NCBI RefSeq assembly: GCF_006539885.1 | Contig: NZ_BJNW01000024.1 | Coordinates: forward strand, 1-44,924 | DNA: 44,924 nt | DNA from: Kocuria varians | Lineage (GTDB): Bacteria > Actinomycetota > Actinomycetes > Actinomycetales > Micrococcaceae | Direction of reading: 5' to 3' | Shown: one piece after another, positions 1 to 7,740 of the stretch | How positions within the stretch are numbered: position 1 is the stretch's first letter | Layout: each line of letters begins with the position of its first letter | The notes under the pieces: generated by a model | The model's input: only the letters and a program-made list of their open reading frames with translations | Databases searched by the model: none | What the model was told of the DNA's origin: nothing | Program-made: the position numbers and the translations under genes

Positions 1-588
1 GATTGTGAAGAGCCAGTTTCCCCGGAATAACTTTGTACCCATTTAGGGGGATGAATCTTCGGTTTCTTCGGAACCTTTCCCGCGTTTCCCCCAGAAAAAC
101 GGGGGTCGCACAAATACTGCCACGCGTATCCCATGAGCACGACAACTACTCATCCCTCCCGGTGAGGGCCCCGCGACGTGCGCCGTTGCCCCGCACGCCC
201 GCAACGGCCCGGCCGCGCGCGCCCGGCGGCGCCGTCGTACGCCCGCCGCCCGCCCCACGTGAACATGTGCGGACAGAGTCTTTGCCAAAGAAAACCCTGC
301 GGAGAAATCCGGTTACCATGAAAACGGAGGGGCGAGCACACCACTCGCCGTCCACCGCAGCCACCCCGGCGATCCCGGGGACCCGCGCCTTTCGTGGGAT
401 ATCCGGTGAGTCGACCGCTCGGCCAACGTGACGGCACCGATGGATGACGGCGCAGCTGCCGCCCCGACCAGGGGGAATCCGGCCGGGACCGGTCAGCCTC
501 CCACACCCGTCGCAACCGCGGCCGGTGGTGAGGGGAGAGCAGCGGCGGTCGTGGCGCGGGAACGCGAACGAAGTGACGGGGGAGAGAC
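1..588. other. Long non-coding leader upstream of polysaccharide operon
   Basis: No convincing gene is visible in these 588 bases; the open frames here are Arg/Pro-rich and look like GC-driven shadows. The first 130 bases are clearly more AT-rich than the rest of the window and hold short repeats of the type CTTCGG and a small hairpin (CCCCC at 88-92, GGGGG at 101-105). The rest is GC-rich. Such a long leader before an exopolysaccharide operon suggests promoter or regulatory content, but I could not assign a promoter, riboswitch or operator. The ribosome binding site of the first gene (GGGGGAGAG) lies at its end. Confidence 0.5.
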
Positions 589-1227
589 ATGAGCTCACGA
601 GCGAAGAGCAGCATTGCAGCATTCTTGGCGGTCGTCCTGGGGATGACCGTCCTCGGGGCCGTGGTGGCCGGTGCCGCCGCCGCCCTGCGCCCGCAGACGT
701 ACACGTCCACCGCCACACTGATGGTCACCCCGCAGCGCTCGCTGCCGAGTGCGGAGGCGCAGATCGTGGCGCAGTACATCCTGGGCAACATGCCCACCTA
801 CGACAACCTGGCGACCACCTCGAGCGTGCTGCGGGCCGCGGACGGGCACGGGGTCTCCGCGGACGAGATCTCCCGCAACGTGGCGGTCGAGGTGCCGGCG
901 GGATCGACACTGCTCAAGCTCGCCTACACGGACACGGACCGCGAACGGGGCACGGGCATCGCGGACGACCTCGCCAAGGGGCTGCAGGAGAGCATCCGCA
1001 CGTTCTCGCCCAACAGCAACGGCTCCTCGCAGGTGGACGTGGCCCTCGTGCAGGAGGCCGGCACCGCCACCACCACGAACACGCCGAAGATCAGCCGCTG
1101 GGCCGCCCTCGGCGGCGGCGCGGGACTGGTCGTGGGGCTCGCGCTCGCACAGGCCGTGACCGCGCGGCGTCGTGCCCGGGGCCCGTGGGCCGCGACCCCC
1201 GCCGAGGACGGGGCAGCATCCTCGTGA
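589..1227 (+). CDS. Wzz/YveK-like polysaccharide chain-length determinant
   Basis: This 212-residue protein has the two-TM layout of Wzz/CapA-type co-polymerases: a TM helix at about residues 8-32, an extracytoplasmic region of about 135 residues, and a second TM at about 172-192 followed by an Arg-rich cytoplasmic tail. The segment after TM1 (RPQTYTSTATLMVTPQ) is typical of the Wzz N-terminal domain. There is no C-terminal tyrosine-kinase domain, so any BY-kinase partner must be elsewhere. It would set chain length or help assemble surface polysaccharide at the membrane. The ATG follows GGGGGAGAG at good spacing. The stop overlaps the next start (GTGA), which suggests coupled translation with the polymerase-like gene. 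The family call is fairly sure; the polymer is unknown. Confidence 0.75.
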   Translation: MSSRAKSSIAAFLAVVLGMTVLGAVVAGAAAALRPQTYTSTATLMVTPQRSLPSAEAQIVAQYILGNMPTYDNLATTSSVLRAADGHGVSADEISRNVAVEVPAGSTLLKLAYTDTDRERGTGIADDLAKGLQESIRTFSPNSNGSSQVDVALVQEAGTATTTNTPKISRWAALGGGAGLVVGLALAQAVTARRRARGPWAATPAEDGAASS

Positions 1228-2555
1228 GGTGGCGTGACGCCGTCACCCTGGACCGCGTCCCGGTCCTCACGCTGATCGTCTTCCTGCTGGTCAGCTGGGC
1301 CTCCACGGTCTACTACCTGGACCACGCCGTCGTCACCGCGCCCAGTCCCTTCACGGCCGTGTGGGCGGCCTACGACCGCACGGAGGCGCTGCAGCTGGTG
1401 ACCTGGGCGCTGGTCGGCCTGGTGGCCGCCCTGGTCCTGCCACTGCCGGGGCGGGTCGCCCCGTGGCCCACGCTGCTCGGGACCATCGGGCGCCAGGTGC
1501 AGTCGCTGTCCGGGCTGTGGCTGCTCGTGACCTTCGGGACCATGGTCGCCCTGGTGCTCGCCAAGGGGCCCTACCTCCTGCACGCCCCGCAGTACCTGAT
1601 GTTCACGGCGCCGTCCGCGATCGTCTCCGCGGCGAGCGTGGCCCAGCCCATGGCGGTGCTCGCCGCGGGCTTCCTCTCCGTGCGCCACCCCGTGCTCGCG
1701 CGCACGGCACTGGTGCTGTGGCTGGTCCTGCTGTTCGCGTGCGCCACGCGCGTGTTCGCCGGGGTCCTGGTCCTCTACATGGTCGGCCGGTTCCTCGCGG
1801 GCGGGCGGGTCTCCTGGACCACGTGGCTGATCACGGGCATCGTCACGGTGGTCCTGCTGCCCATCCCGCTGCACTGCCGGGAGCTCGACGACCACGGCCT
1901 GATCCCCTACGCCCGCGCCATGCTGCACCTCGTGGAGGACCCGTCCTTCTTCAGCAGGTCCCTGCTGACCACCGCGAGCAGCTTCGGCTTCAGCGTGCCC
2001 CTGCTCGTCTTCACGAGCCACGCGACCGGGATCACCGCCTCCGACATGCTGATCTCCCTCAACCCCGGGCCGGGCTCGCTGGTGGGGTGGAACGAGATCA
2101 TGCCCCGGATGCGCGTCCACGACTTCATCCCGTACTCCGCGCTTGGCGAGTGGGCTAGCTTCGGCGGTGTGGCCCTGATGGCGTTCACCCTGGTGTGGGG
2201 GCTCGTGGTGCGCTCCTGCCTGCGCAGCGTGGGCTCCAACCCGCACCCCACCGCGGCACTGTTCCTGGCCGCCGTGCTGGGCATGTCCATGCTCACGGTG
2301 GTCATGATCACGCAGTACAACACGCGCGCCGTGAGCCGGATCATCTCCGTGATGATCGCGCTGACCGTGCTCGAACGCGTGCTGCGCCCCTGGACGGCAA
2401 GTGTGCTGGAACGCTGGCGACGACGCCGCGGAGCCGGGCGCACGCGGGTTTCGACCTCGCGGGCCGGGGCCTCACCGGCCGGGTCGGCAGGCATCACGTC
2501 AGCGCGCGCCGGCTCCCCGGCACGGAACGGAGCCGGCGATGTCCGCCCCGCGTGA
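1224..2555 (+). CDS. Multispanning membrane protein, probable polysaccharide polymerase (Wzy/O-antigen ligase-like)
   Basis: This 443-residue, highly hydrophobic protein has about ten predicted TM helices, a larger extracytoplasmic loop after the middle helices (around DDHGLIPYARAMLHLVEDPSFFSRS), and a short Arg/Ser/Gly-rich C-terminal tail. The topology and its place between a Wzz-like protein and sugar-modifying genes fit a Wzy-type polymerase; sequence conservation in that family is too low to prove it by eye. The reading frame stays open far upstream, but the start is set at GTG 1224, in the GTGA overlap with the chain-length gene and just before the first hydrophobic helix. Its end overlaps the next gene by 17 bases. 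A flippase is an alternative reading, although those usually have 12-14 helices. Confidence 0.65.
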   Translation: MRWRDAVTLDRVPVLTLIVFLLVSWASTVYYLDHAVVTAPSPFTAVWAAYDRTEALQLVTWALVGLVAALVLPLPGRVAPWPTLLGTIGRQVQSLSGLWLLVTFGTMVALVLAKGPYLLHAPQYLMFTAPSAIVSAASVAQPMAVLAAGFLSVRHPVLARTALVLWLVLLFACATRVFAGVLVLYMVGRFLAGGRVSWTTWLITGIVTVVLLPIPLHCRELDDHGLIPYARAMLHLVEDPSFFSRSLLTTASSFGFSVPLLVFTSHATGITASDMLISLNPGPGSLVGWNEIMPRMRVHDFIPYSALGEWASFGGVALMAFTLVWGLVVRSCLRSVGSNPHPTAALFLAAVLGMSMLTVVMITQYNTRAVSRIISVMIALTVLERVLRPWTASVLERWRRRRGAGRTRVSTSRAGASPAGSAGITSARAGSPARNGAGDVRPA

Positions 2556-4284
2556 GGGCAGGCCGCGTGAGGACGGGCCGACGACGACGCCGCGCGGCGT
2601 CGCCACCCGGCGCGCCTTCCTGGCGCTCGCCGGGGCCTCGGCCGTGCTGACGACCGCCGCGTGCTCGGGCGGTGGCGGCCCGCAGGCGTCCCGCTCCCCC
2701 GGCCGGGGACTGTCCGGACGCCAGGTCTGGGCGCACATGGTCCCGCAGGGGCTGCCGCTGTCCGAGTCCGGGGACATCCACTACGGCAGCGAACGCCCCC
2801 TGTCCTACGCCCCGGCGGGCACCGACTACGGCTCGCTCGTCTCGGGCCAGATCGACCAGGCCCGCGCCGCCGGTCTCACCGGCATGCAGATCCTGCTGCT
2901 GGAGGGCGTCAACCAGGGCGGGGACTTCGTCGGGGACTGGATGGCAGCGGCAGACCCCACGTGGGACGAGGGCGAGGGCTTCTCGGTGGCACCGTGCCTG
3001 CAGGTCTCCTCGCGCGGTGCCGCCGTGCGGCTGCTCGAGCAGTACGCCGCCGCGGCCGAGGGGCATCCCTCCGCGGCCCGCTCAGGGGATGCGCTGGTCG
3101 TGTGGCTCTTCAACGCCCGGTCACTGAGCCCGCAGGACTGGGCCTCGTGCCGGGGCGAGCTGCAGCGCAAGGGCACGCAGCTGTGCCTCGTGGCGGAGCT
3201 CGGGACCGCGGCGAGCCAGCACGGGGACCGCCTCGACACCTCGCTGATCGATCCCTACGGGGACTCGTTCGAGGCCGTGTGGCTGTTCGAGGACAAGGAG
3301 CCCGAGGTGCTGGACGACTTCGTGGCGTGGGCCAGGCGCCACGACACCCCGTTCGCGGGCGGCACCCTGCCGGGCTACGACCGCGAGACCACGAACGGCG
3401 GCTACACGGACGCCCGTGCCACCGAGCTGTGGCGCACCCAGCTCGAGCGCCAGGTGGGTTCCGGGGCGGCCTGGCTGACCGCCGTGACCTGGAACGACGC
3501 CGTGGAGCACACCTCCGTGGGGCCCACGGCGGACTGGGGCACCACGCGCGCAGACGTCCTGGCCCACCACTCCACGCGCTTCCGCTCGCAGGGGTTCCCC
3601 GACGACTCCGCCACCGCGTACGCCACCACCCCGCAGTACCTCGTCCAGGGGCAGCCGCTGCTCGCGGAGGGCCTGGGCATCAACCACGGCACGGAGTCCG
3701 TGACCGTGAAGGTCACGGTCACCACCGCTTCCGGCACGCAGCTCGCTGCCTCCGAGGCTAGGGAAGTCGCACCGGGGACCATGGGGGCCGCCGTGCTGGA
3801 GGGCCCCGTGGACGCCCGCGGCGGGGAGCACCTCTACGCCGTCGTCGAGCTCACGGACCGCTCCCGGCGGCGGCTCGCGCGCACCAAGAGCGCGCCCGTC
3901 GTCGTCTTCGCCGCGGACGACGCCGCCCTCCCGGACCCGCGCCGCCGCCGCTACTACTCGCTGTCCTCCGCCAGCGCCGCCGAGTTCTCGGACCTGGCCC
4001 GCGTCGAGGGCGCCGAGGGGAGCCCCGCGACACCGGACGGCCTGAAGGTCGTGGCGCGCGAGAGCCTGCGCTCGGTGGAGTTCCTGCACAACACGTGGCC
4101 CGCGGGGACCGGGCTGAACACCCGCGAGCTGAGCTACCGGGCACCGCCCGACACCCTGGTGGGCGGGCAGCGGATCGCCACCGTCCCGCAGGGCTTCACG
4201 CTCGCGCGGGTGGTCACGAACTCCGGGAAGATCGCCTACTCGCCGCCCATCCACCACGCGGCGACCGCTGACCCCGGCGGCTGA
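2539..4284 (+). CDS. Tat-exported lipoprotein, glycoside hydrolase GH71-like
   Basis: This 581-residue protein has a twin-arginine signal (T-R24-R25-A-F-L) and a hydrophobic stretch ending at a candidate lipobox cysteine, C42, so it is probably exported folded and anchored outside the membrane. The body reads as a TIM-barrel hydrolase: HMVPQG near the start, a long acidic barrel region, and TWNDAVEHTSVGPT, which resembles the TWND-x-x-E signature of GH71 alpha-1,3-glucanases and GH99-like enzymes. The last 150 or so residues look like a beta-rich accessory domain. The start is ATG 2539, overlapping the polymerase-like gene. Placement in a biosynthetic operon suggests trimming, release or remodelling of the polymer made by its neighbours. 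The fold is moderately sure; substrate and activity are inference. Confidence 0.6.
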   Translation: MSAPREGRPREDGPTTTPRGVATRRAFLALAGASAVLTTAACSGGGGPQASRSPGRGLSGRQVWAHMVPQGLPLSESGDIHYGSERPLSYAPAGTDYGSLVSGQIDQARAAGLTGMQILLLEGVNQGGDFVGDWMAAADPTWDEGEGFSVAPCLQVSSRGAAVRLLEQYAAAAEGHPSAARSGDALVVWLFNARSLSPQDWASCRGELQRKGTQLCLVAELGTAASQHGDRLDTSLIDPYGDSFEAVWLFEDKEPEVLDDFVAWARRHDTPFAGGTLPGYDRETTNGGYTDARATELWRTQLERQVGSGAAWLTAVTWNDAVEHTSVGPTADWGTTRADVLAHHSTRFRSQGFPDDSATAYATTPQYLVQGQPLLAEGLGINHGTESVTVKVTVTTASGTQLAASEAREVAPGTMGAAVLEGPVDARGGEHLYAVVELTDRSRRRLARTKSAPVVVFAADDAALPDPRRRRYYSLSSASAAEFSDLARVEGAEGSPATPDGLKVVARESLRSVEFLHNTWPAGTGLNTRELSYRAPPDTLVGGQRIATVPQGFTLARVVTNSGKIAYSPPIHHAATADPGG

Positions 4285-4315
4285 ACCGCCACGGCGACCA
4301 CGGACCCGCACGCCG

Positions 4316-4354
4316 GATCCGCACCACACGCCCACACCACTGATCCGCACCACA
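4316..4354. repeat. 13-bp direct repeat in the polysaccharide operon
   Basis: GATCCGCACCACA occurs at 4316-4328 and again at 4342-4354, in the 140-base gap between the glucanase-like gene and the acetyltransferase. A weaker relative (GACCCGCACGCC) lies just upstream. It may be simple sequence drift in a non-coding spacer or a binding site; nothing in the sequence decides this. Confidence 0.5.
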
Positions 4355-4424
4355 GATCCCGTGTCCGACCCGGCGGGGGCCGACGGACACGACAGGCACC
4401 ACCACCACCACGAAGGGGAGAACC

Positions 4425-4964
4425 ATGACAACGACGACGAGACGCCGCCTCGCGAGCTTCACCGGACGCGGCTACGACAAGGGACGCAGCACGCTGGAGT
4501 GCGCCGCGTGGGCGCTCGTGGCGGAGCCGCTGCAGCGCAGCGTGCTGTGCCCACCCAGGGTCCGCACGAAGCTCCTGCGGGCGTTCGGCGCGCAGATCGG
4601 CGAGGGCACGCTGATCCGCCACGACGTGCGGATCCACTGGCCGTGGAAGCTGAGCGTGGGTGAGAACACGTGGATCGGCGTGGGCGCCTGGCTGCTGAAC
4701 CTCGAGCCCATCACGATCGGCTCGGACGTGTGCATCTCCCAGGGCGCCATGCTCTGCACGGGCAGCCACCGCGCGGACGACCCGGCCTTCGAGTTCGACA
4801 ACGCCCCCATCACGGTGGCCGACGGCGCCTGGATCGCCCTGCGTGCCACCGTCCTGCGCGGGGTGACCGTGGGCGAGGGCGCCGTGGTGGGCGCCACCGC
4901 GCTCGTCACCCGTGACGTGCCCGCCGGCGAGCGCGTGCTCGCCCCGGCTGCGGCGAGGGCGTGA
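4425..4964 (+). CDS. WcaF-type left-handed beta-helix acetyltransferase
   Basis: This 179-residue protein matches the WcaF/colanic-acid acetyltransferase group of hexapeptide-repeat enzymes. It has an N-terminal helical part (TLECAAWALVAEPL), then imperfect hexapeptide turns (IGEGTLI, VGENTWIGVGAWLL, IGSDVCISQGAML, VADGAWIALRATVL, VGEGAVVGATALV). The TGSH of LCTGSHRADD carries the usual catalytic His of this family. It would O-acetylate a sugar of the polymer or its lipid-linked precursor in the cytoplasm. The ATG is preceded by AAGGGGAG. The stop TGA overlaps the GTG of the downstream glycosyltransferase, so the two are probably translated together. The sugar acceptor cannot be read from sequence. 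Confidence 0.85.
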   Translation: MTTTTRRRLASFTGRGYDKGRSTLECAAWALVAEPLQRSVLCPPRVRTKLLRAFGAQIGEGTLIRHDVRIHWPWKLSVGENTWIGVGAWLLNLEPITIGSDVCISQGAMLCTGSHRADDPAFEFDNAPITVADGAWIALRATVLRGVTVGEGAVVGATALVTRDVPAGERVLAPAAARA

Positions 4965-6085
4965 GCGGCATGCGCATCCTGCAGATCGTCGCGCTCGTCT
5001 CCGGCACGAACGCCTACGGCGGCCCCACCACCGTCGCCTTCAACCAGTGCCGCGCGCTCGCGGCGGCCGGGCACGACGTCGTCCTCGCCGCCACGGGCTC
5101 GGACCTCGGCACCCCGCTGCCCACCGAGCGCGACGGCGTGCGCACCCGCCTGTTCCCGCCGCACTACGTGCTGCCGGGCGCCGGGTTCGCGGGCCTGACC
5201 TCGCCGGCCATGCTCGCGTGGGTGCGCCGCGTGGCCCGCAGCGTGGACGTGGTGCACGTGCACACGGCCCGTGACCTGCTCACGCTGCCCTCCGCGTGGC
5301 TCGCGGAGCTCTCCGGCACGCGCGTGGTGCTGCAGACCCACGGCATGATCGACCCCTCGGACAACCCACTCGCCGGGCCGCTGGACGCCGTGCTCACGCG
5401 GCGCGTGCTGCGGGACGCCCACCGCGTCTTCTACCTCACCCCGCGCGAGGAGGACGAGGTCGCGGAGGTGGCCCGCGGGCCCGTCAACCTCATGGAGCTG
5501 CACAACGGCATGCCCGTGAGCCCCGAGCCCCGCACGCCCCGCGACGACGACGCCTGCCGGGTGCTCTTCCTCGCGCGCCTGCAGGAGCGCAAGCGCCCGC
5601 TCGCGTTCGTGGCCGCGGCCCGCGCGCTCGCGCAGCGCTTCCCGAACGCCACGTTCACCCTCGTGGGCCCGGACGAGGGCCAGGGGGACGCCGTGCGCCG
5701 CGCCATCGAGGAGTCCGGGCTGGGTGGTCGTCTCGTGTGGGCCGGCGCGGTGGACTCCGCCGGGGCCGCGCGCTGGATGAACGACTCCGACCTCTACGTG
5801 CTGCCCTCCGTGGACGAGCCGTACCCGATGTCCGTGCTGGAGGCCATGTCCACCGGCCTGCCCGTGGTCGTCACCGACACGTGCGGTCTGGCGGCAACCG
5901 TGGGCCGAACGGGCTCCGGGGTGGTCGTGGACGACTCCCAGCAGGCCCTGGAGGACGCCCTGGCGGAGCTGCTGGCGAAGCCTGACCTGCGGCGACGCAC
6001 GGGTGAGGCCGCCCGCGAGACGATCGCCCGGGAGTACGGAATGGACGCGGTGGTGGAGCGTCTGCTCGAGGCGTACCGGGGCTGA
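4961..6085 (+). CDS. GT4-type glycosyltransferase (GT-B fold)
   Basis: This 374-residue GT-B glycosyltransferase shows the N-terminal acceptor domain (ILQIVALVSGTNAYGGPTT), a linker, and the C-terminal Rossmann domain (VLFLARLQERKRPL) with the donor-binding E-x7-E motif in EPYPMSVLEAM and GLPVVVTD. It would add a sugar from a nucleotide donor to the growing lipid-linked unit at the cytoplasmic membrane face. GTG 4961 overlaps the acetyltransferase stop; an in-frame ATG at 4970 is an equally good start. It is the last clear gene of the operon. Only one glycosyltransferase and no initiating phosphoglycosyltransferase or flippase are encoded here, so the pathway must use enzymes from elsewhere. 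Confidence 0.85.
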   Translation: MSGMRILQIVALVSGTNAYGGPTTVAFNQCRALAAAGHDVVLAATGSDLGTPLPTERDGVRTRLFPPHYVLPGAGFAGLTSPAMLAWVRRVARSVDVVHVHTARDLLTLPSAWLAELSGTRVVLQTHGMIDPSDNPLAGPLDAVLTRRVLRDAHRVFYLTPREEDEVAEVARGPVNLMELHNGMPVSPEPRTPRDDDACRVLFLARLQERKRPLAFVAAARALAQRFPNATFTLVGPDEGQGDAVRRAIEESGLGGRLVWAGAVDSAGAARWMNDSDLYVLPSVDEPYPMSVLEAMSTGLPVVVTDTCGLAATVGRTGSGVVVDDSQQALEDALAELLAKPDLRRRTGEAARETIAREYGMDAVVERLLEAYRG

Positions 6086-6140
6086 GGGCCCCGGGGTCCA
6101 TCGCGCCGGAAACCATCCGCCCTCCGGCCGGGGGACACGC

Positions 6141-6202
6141 GACTGGCCGAACGGCCAGTCGGGAATGGCCGATGGTCCAGTCCAGGTCTGGCCGTTCGGC
6201 AG
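6141..6202. promoter_or_regulatory. Pair of related dyad sites upstream of the small peptide gene
   Basis: Positions 6141-6160 read GACTGGCCGAACGGCCAGTC, a perfect 20-bp palindrome. About 30 bases on, the complement of 6188-6202 reads CTGCCGAACGGCCAG, which matches CTGGCCGAACGGCCAG of the first site but for one missing G. The two sites are therefore near-identical and lie in opposite orientation, about 45 bp centre to centre. This is what a pair of operators for a dimeric regulator looks like. The first copy alone could form an RNA hairpin and end the glycosyltransferase transcript, though no T-run follows it. Confidence 0.55.
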
Positions 6203-6328
6203 TACCGCGGGGAGGTGCGCCGTTCGTAAGTTGTTACCACCGGGTTCGAGGACGCGACGAGCGTCCGGGGGCGCACCCGCGCTCCACCCCGGCACACATG
6301 GAAGAACGACTGGAGAAGGACGTACACC

Positions 6329-6418
6329 GTGGACATCTTCAACTCCATCATCCAGTCCCTGGGCAGCGTTGCCGAGATCGTGCTCGAGTTCCTCAAGGCC
6401 TTCGGCGTCACCGGCTGA
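6329..6418 (+). CDS. 29-residue amphipathic peptide, phenol-soluble-modulin-like
   Basis: GTG 6329 opens a 29-codon frame ending at TGA 6416-6418. It is preceded at 8 bases by a strong Shine-Dalgarno (GGAGAAGGA, 6312-6320). The product begins M/V-DIFNSIIQS and ends EFLKAFGVTG. Polar residues fall at 2, 5, 6, 9, 10, 13, 16, 20 and 23, with Ile, Leu, Val and Phe between them, giving a clean amphipathic helix of about 24 residues. Net charge is about -2, and there is no cleavable signal or cysteine. This resembles leaderless surfactant peptides such as staphylococcal delta-toxin and PSMs, or corynebacterial PorA/PorH, in size and pattern only; no homology is claimed. It is a single gene with its own upstream region, behind the polysaccharide operon. 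That it is translated is well supported; its function is inference. Confidence 0.7.
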   Translation: MDIFNSIIQSLGSVAEIVLEFLKAFGVTG

Positions 6419-6514
6419 GCACACTCTTCCGAACTCCTCCGCGCCGCGGCGTCGTCCCCTGTCCGGCGGAGTGCGCACGGCCGTCACACCGCCGTGACCG
6501 CGCGGCCCACCCCT

Positions 6515-6520
6515 TACGAT
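6515..6520 (+). promoter_or_regulatory. Candidate -10 element (TACGAT) for leaderless serA
   Basis: TACGAT at 6515-6520 fits the actinobacterial TANNNT -10 consensus and ends six bases before GTG 6527. No Shine-Dalgarno precedes that GTG, so transcription probably starts at or next to the start codon, giving a leaderless mRNA. No clear -35 is seen. Confidence 0.55.
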
Positions 6521-6526
6521 GAACGG

Positions 6527-7723
6527 GTGAAGGCCTTACTGCTCGAGAACATTCATCCGGACGCCGTCGACGCCCTGCGCAGCCGCGGTTTCGAGGTCGA
6601 GACCCGCAAGGGCGCCATGGATCCCCAGGAGCTGCTCACGGCCCTGCAGGGCGTGGACCTGCTCGGCATCCGCTCCAAGACCCACGTGACCCGCGAGGTG
6701 CTCGAGGCCCACCCGCAGCTGCAGGCCGTGGGAGCGTTCTGCATCGGGACCAACCAGATCGACCTCACCGCCGCCACGGACACCGCCACCGCCGTGTTCA
6801 ACGCGCCCTTCTCCAACACCCGCTCCGTGGTGGAGCTCGCGCTCGGGGAGATCATCGCCCTGGCCCGCCACCTCACGGACAAGAACACCGCCATGCACCA
6901 GGGCGTGTGGGACAAGTCCGCCAAGGGCTCCCACGAGGTCCGCGGCCGCACGCTCGGCATCGTGGGCTACGGCAACATCGGCAAGCAGCTCTCCGTGGTG
7001 GCCGAGGCGTTCGGCATGGACATCTACTACTACGACATCGTGGACCGCCTGGCCATGGGCAACGCCACCAAGTGCGATTCCCTGGAGCAGCTGCTCGCCC
7101 GGGTGGAGACAGTGTCCCTGCACGTGGACGGGCGCGAGTCCAACACCAAGATGTTCGGCCGCGAGCAGTTCCGCCAGATGCAGCCCCGCTCCATCTTCCT
7201 CAACCTCTCCCGCGGTCACGTGGTGGACCTGGAGGCGCTGCGCGAGGCCCTGGTCTCCGGTCACCTGGCCGGGGCCGGGCTGGACGTCTACCCCTCCGAG
7301 CCCAAGGCCGCCGGGGAGCCCTTCACCTCGGACCTGCAGGGACTGCCCAACGTGATCCTCACCCCGCACGTGGGCGGTTCCACGGCGGAGGCCCAGGAGA
7401 ACATCGGCGACTTCGTCTCCGGCAAGCTCGTGGACTACTGCCGCTACGGCACCACGAGCCTGTCCGTGAACTTCCCGGAGGTGCAGCTGGACCCCGTCAT
7501 CCACGGCACCCGCCTGCTGCACATCCACAGCAACGTCCCCGGCGTGCTGGCCCGCGTGAACTCCACCCTGGGCGAGCACGGCATCAACGTGGACCGTCAG
7601 CAGCTCGTGACCAAGGGCCAGATGGGCTACATGGTCACCGACTGCGCCAACGGTGTGACCGACGAGGTCGTGGCCGCCATCGAGGCCCTGCCCGAGACCA
7701 TCCGGGTGGCCACGGTCTCCTGA
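6527..7723 (+). CDS. serA: D-3-phosphoglycerate dehydrogenase
   Basis: This 398-residue enzyme catalyses the first step of serine synthesis, oxidising 3-phosphoglycerate to 3-phosphohydroxypyruvate with NAD+. It has the D-2-hydroxyacid dehydrogenase layout: a split substrate domain, the NAD-binding motif VGYGNIGKQ about residues 145-153, the loop NLSRGHVVD with the substrate/catalytic Arg, and the catalytic His in LTPHVGGSTAEA. The C-terminus (LLHIHSNVPGVLARVNSTLGEHGINV) is an ACT domain, usually the serine-feedback site. The length fits the short E. coli-type SerA rather than the long actinobacterial form with an inserted domain. GTG 6527 is preferred over GTG 6494 because of the TACGAT -10 just before it. 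A strong terminator follows. Confidence 0.9.
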   Translation: MKALLLENIHPDAVDALRSRGFEVETRKGAMDPQELLTALQGVDLLGIRSKTHVTREVLEAHPQLQAVGAFCIGTNQIDLTAATDTATAVFNAPFSNTRSVVELALGEIIALARHLTDKNTAMHQGVWDKSAKGSHEVRGRTLGIVGYGNIGKQLSVVAEAFGMDIYYYDIVDRLAMGNATKCDSLEQLLARVETVSLHVDGRESNTKMFGREQFRQMQPRSIFLNLSRGHVVDLEALREALVSGHLAGAGLDVYPSEPKAAGEPFTSDLQGLPNVILTPHVGGSTAEAQENIGDFVSGKLVDYCRYGTTSLSVNFPEVQLDPVIHGTRLLHIHSNVPGVLARVNSTLGEHGINVDRQQLVTKGQMGYMVTDCANGVTDEVVAAIEALPETIRVATVS

Positions 7724-7740
7724 CCGGGCCCCACCACGGG

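Noticed and set aside
370-588. Possible c-di-AMP (ydaO) or other riboswitch before the polysaccharide operon
   Set aside because: GGGGGAATCC and GGTCAGCC strings recall parts of ydaO, but the conserved CCGAACCCGTCAGCTAACC block and the order of helices are absent.
444-1223. In-frame upstream extension of the polymerase-like gene
   Set aside because: It overlaps the Wzz-like gene in another frame and is Arg/Gly/Pro-rich; the true start is the coupled GTG at 1224.
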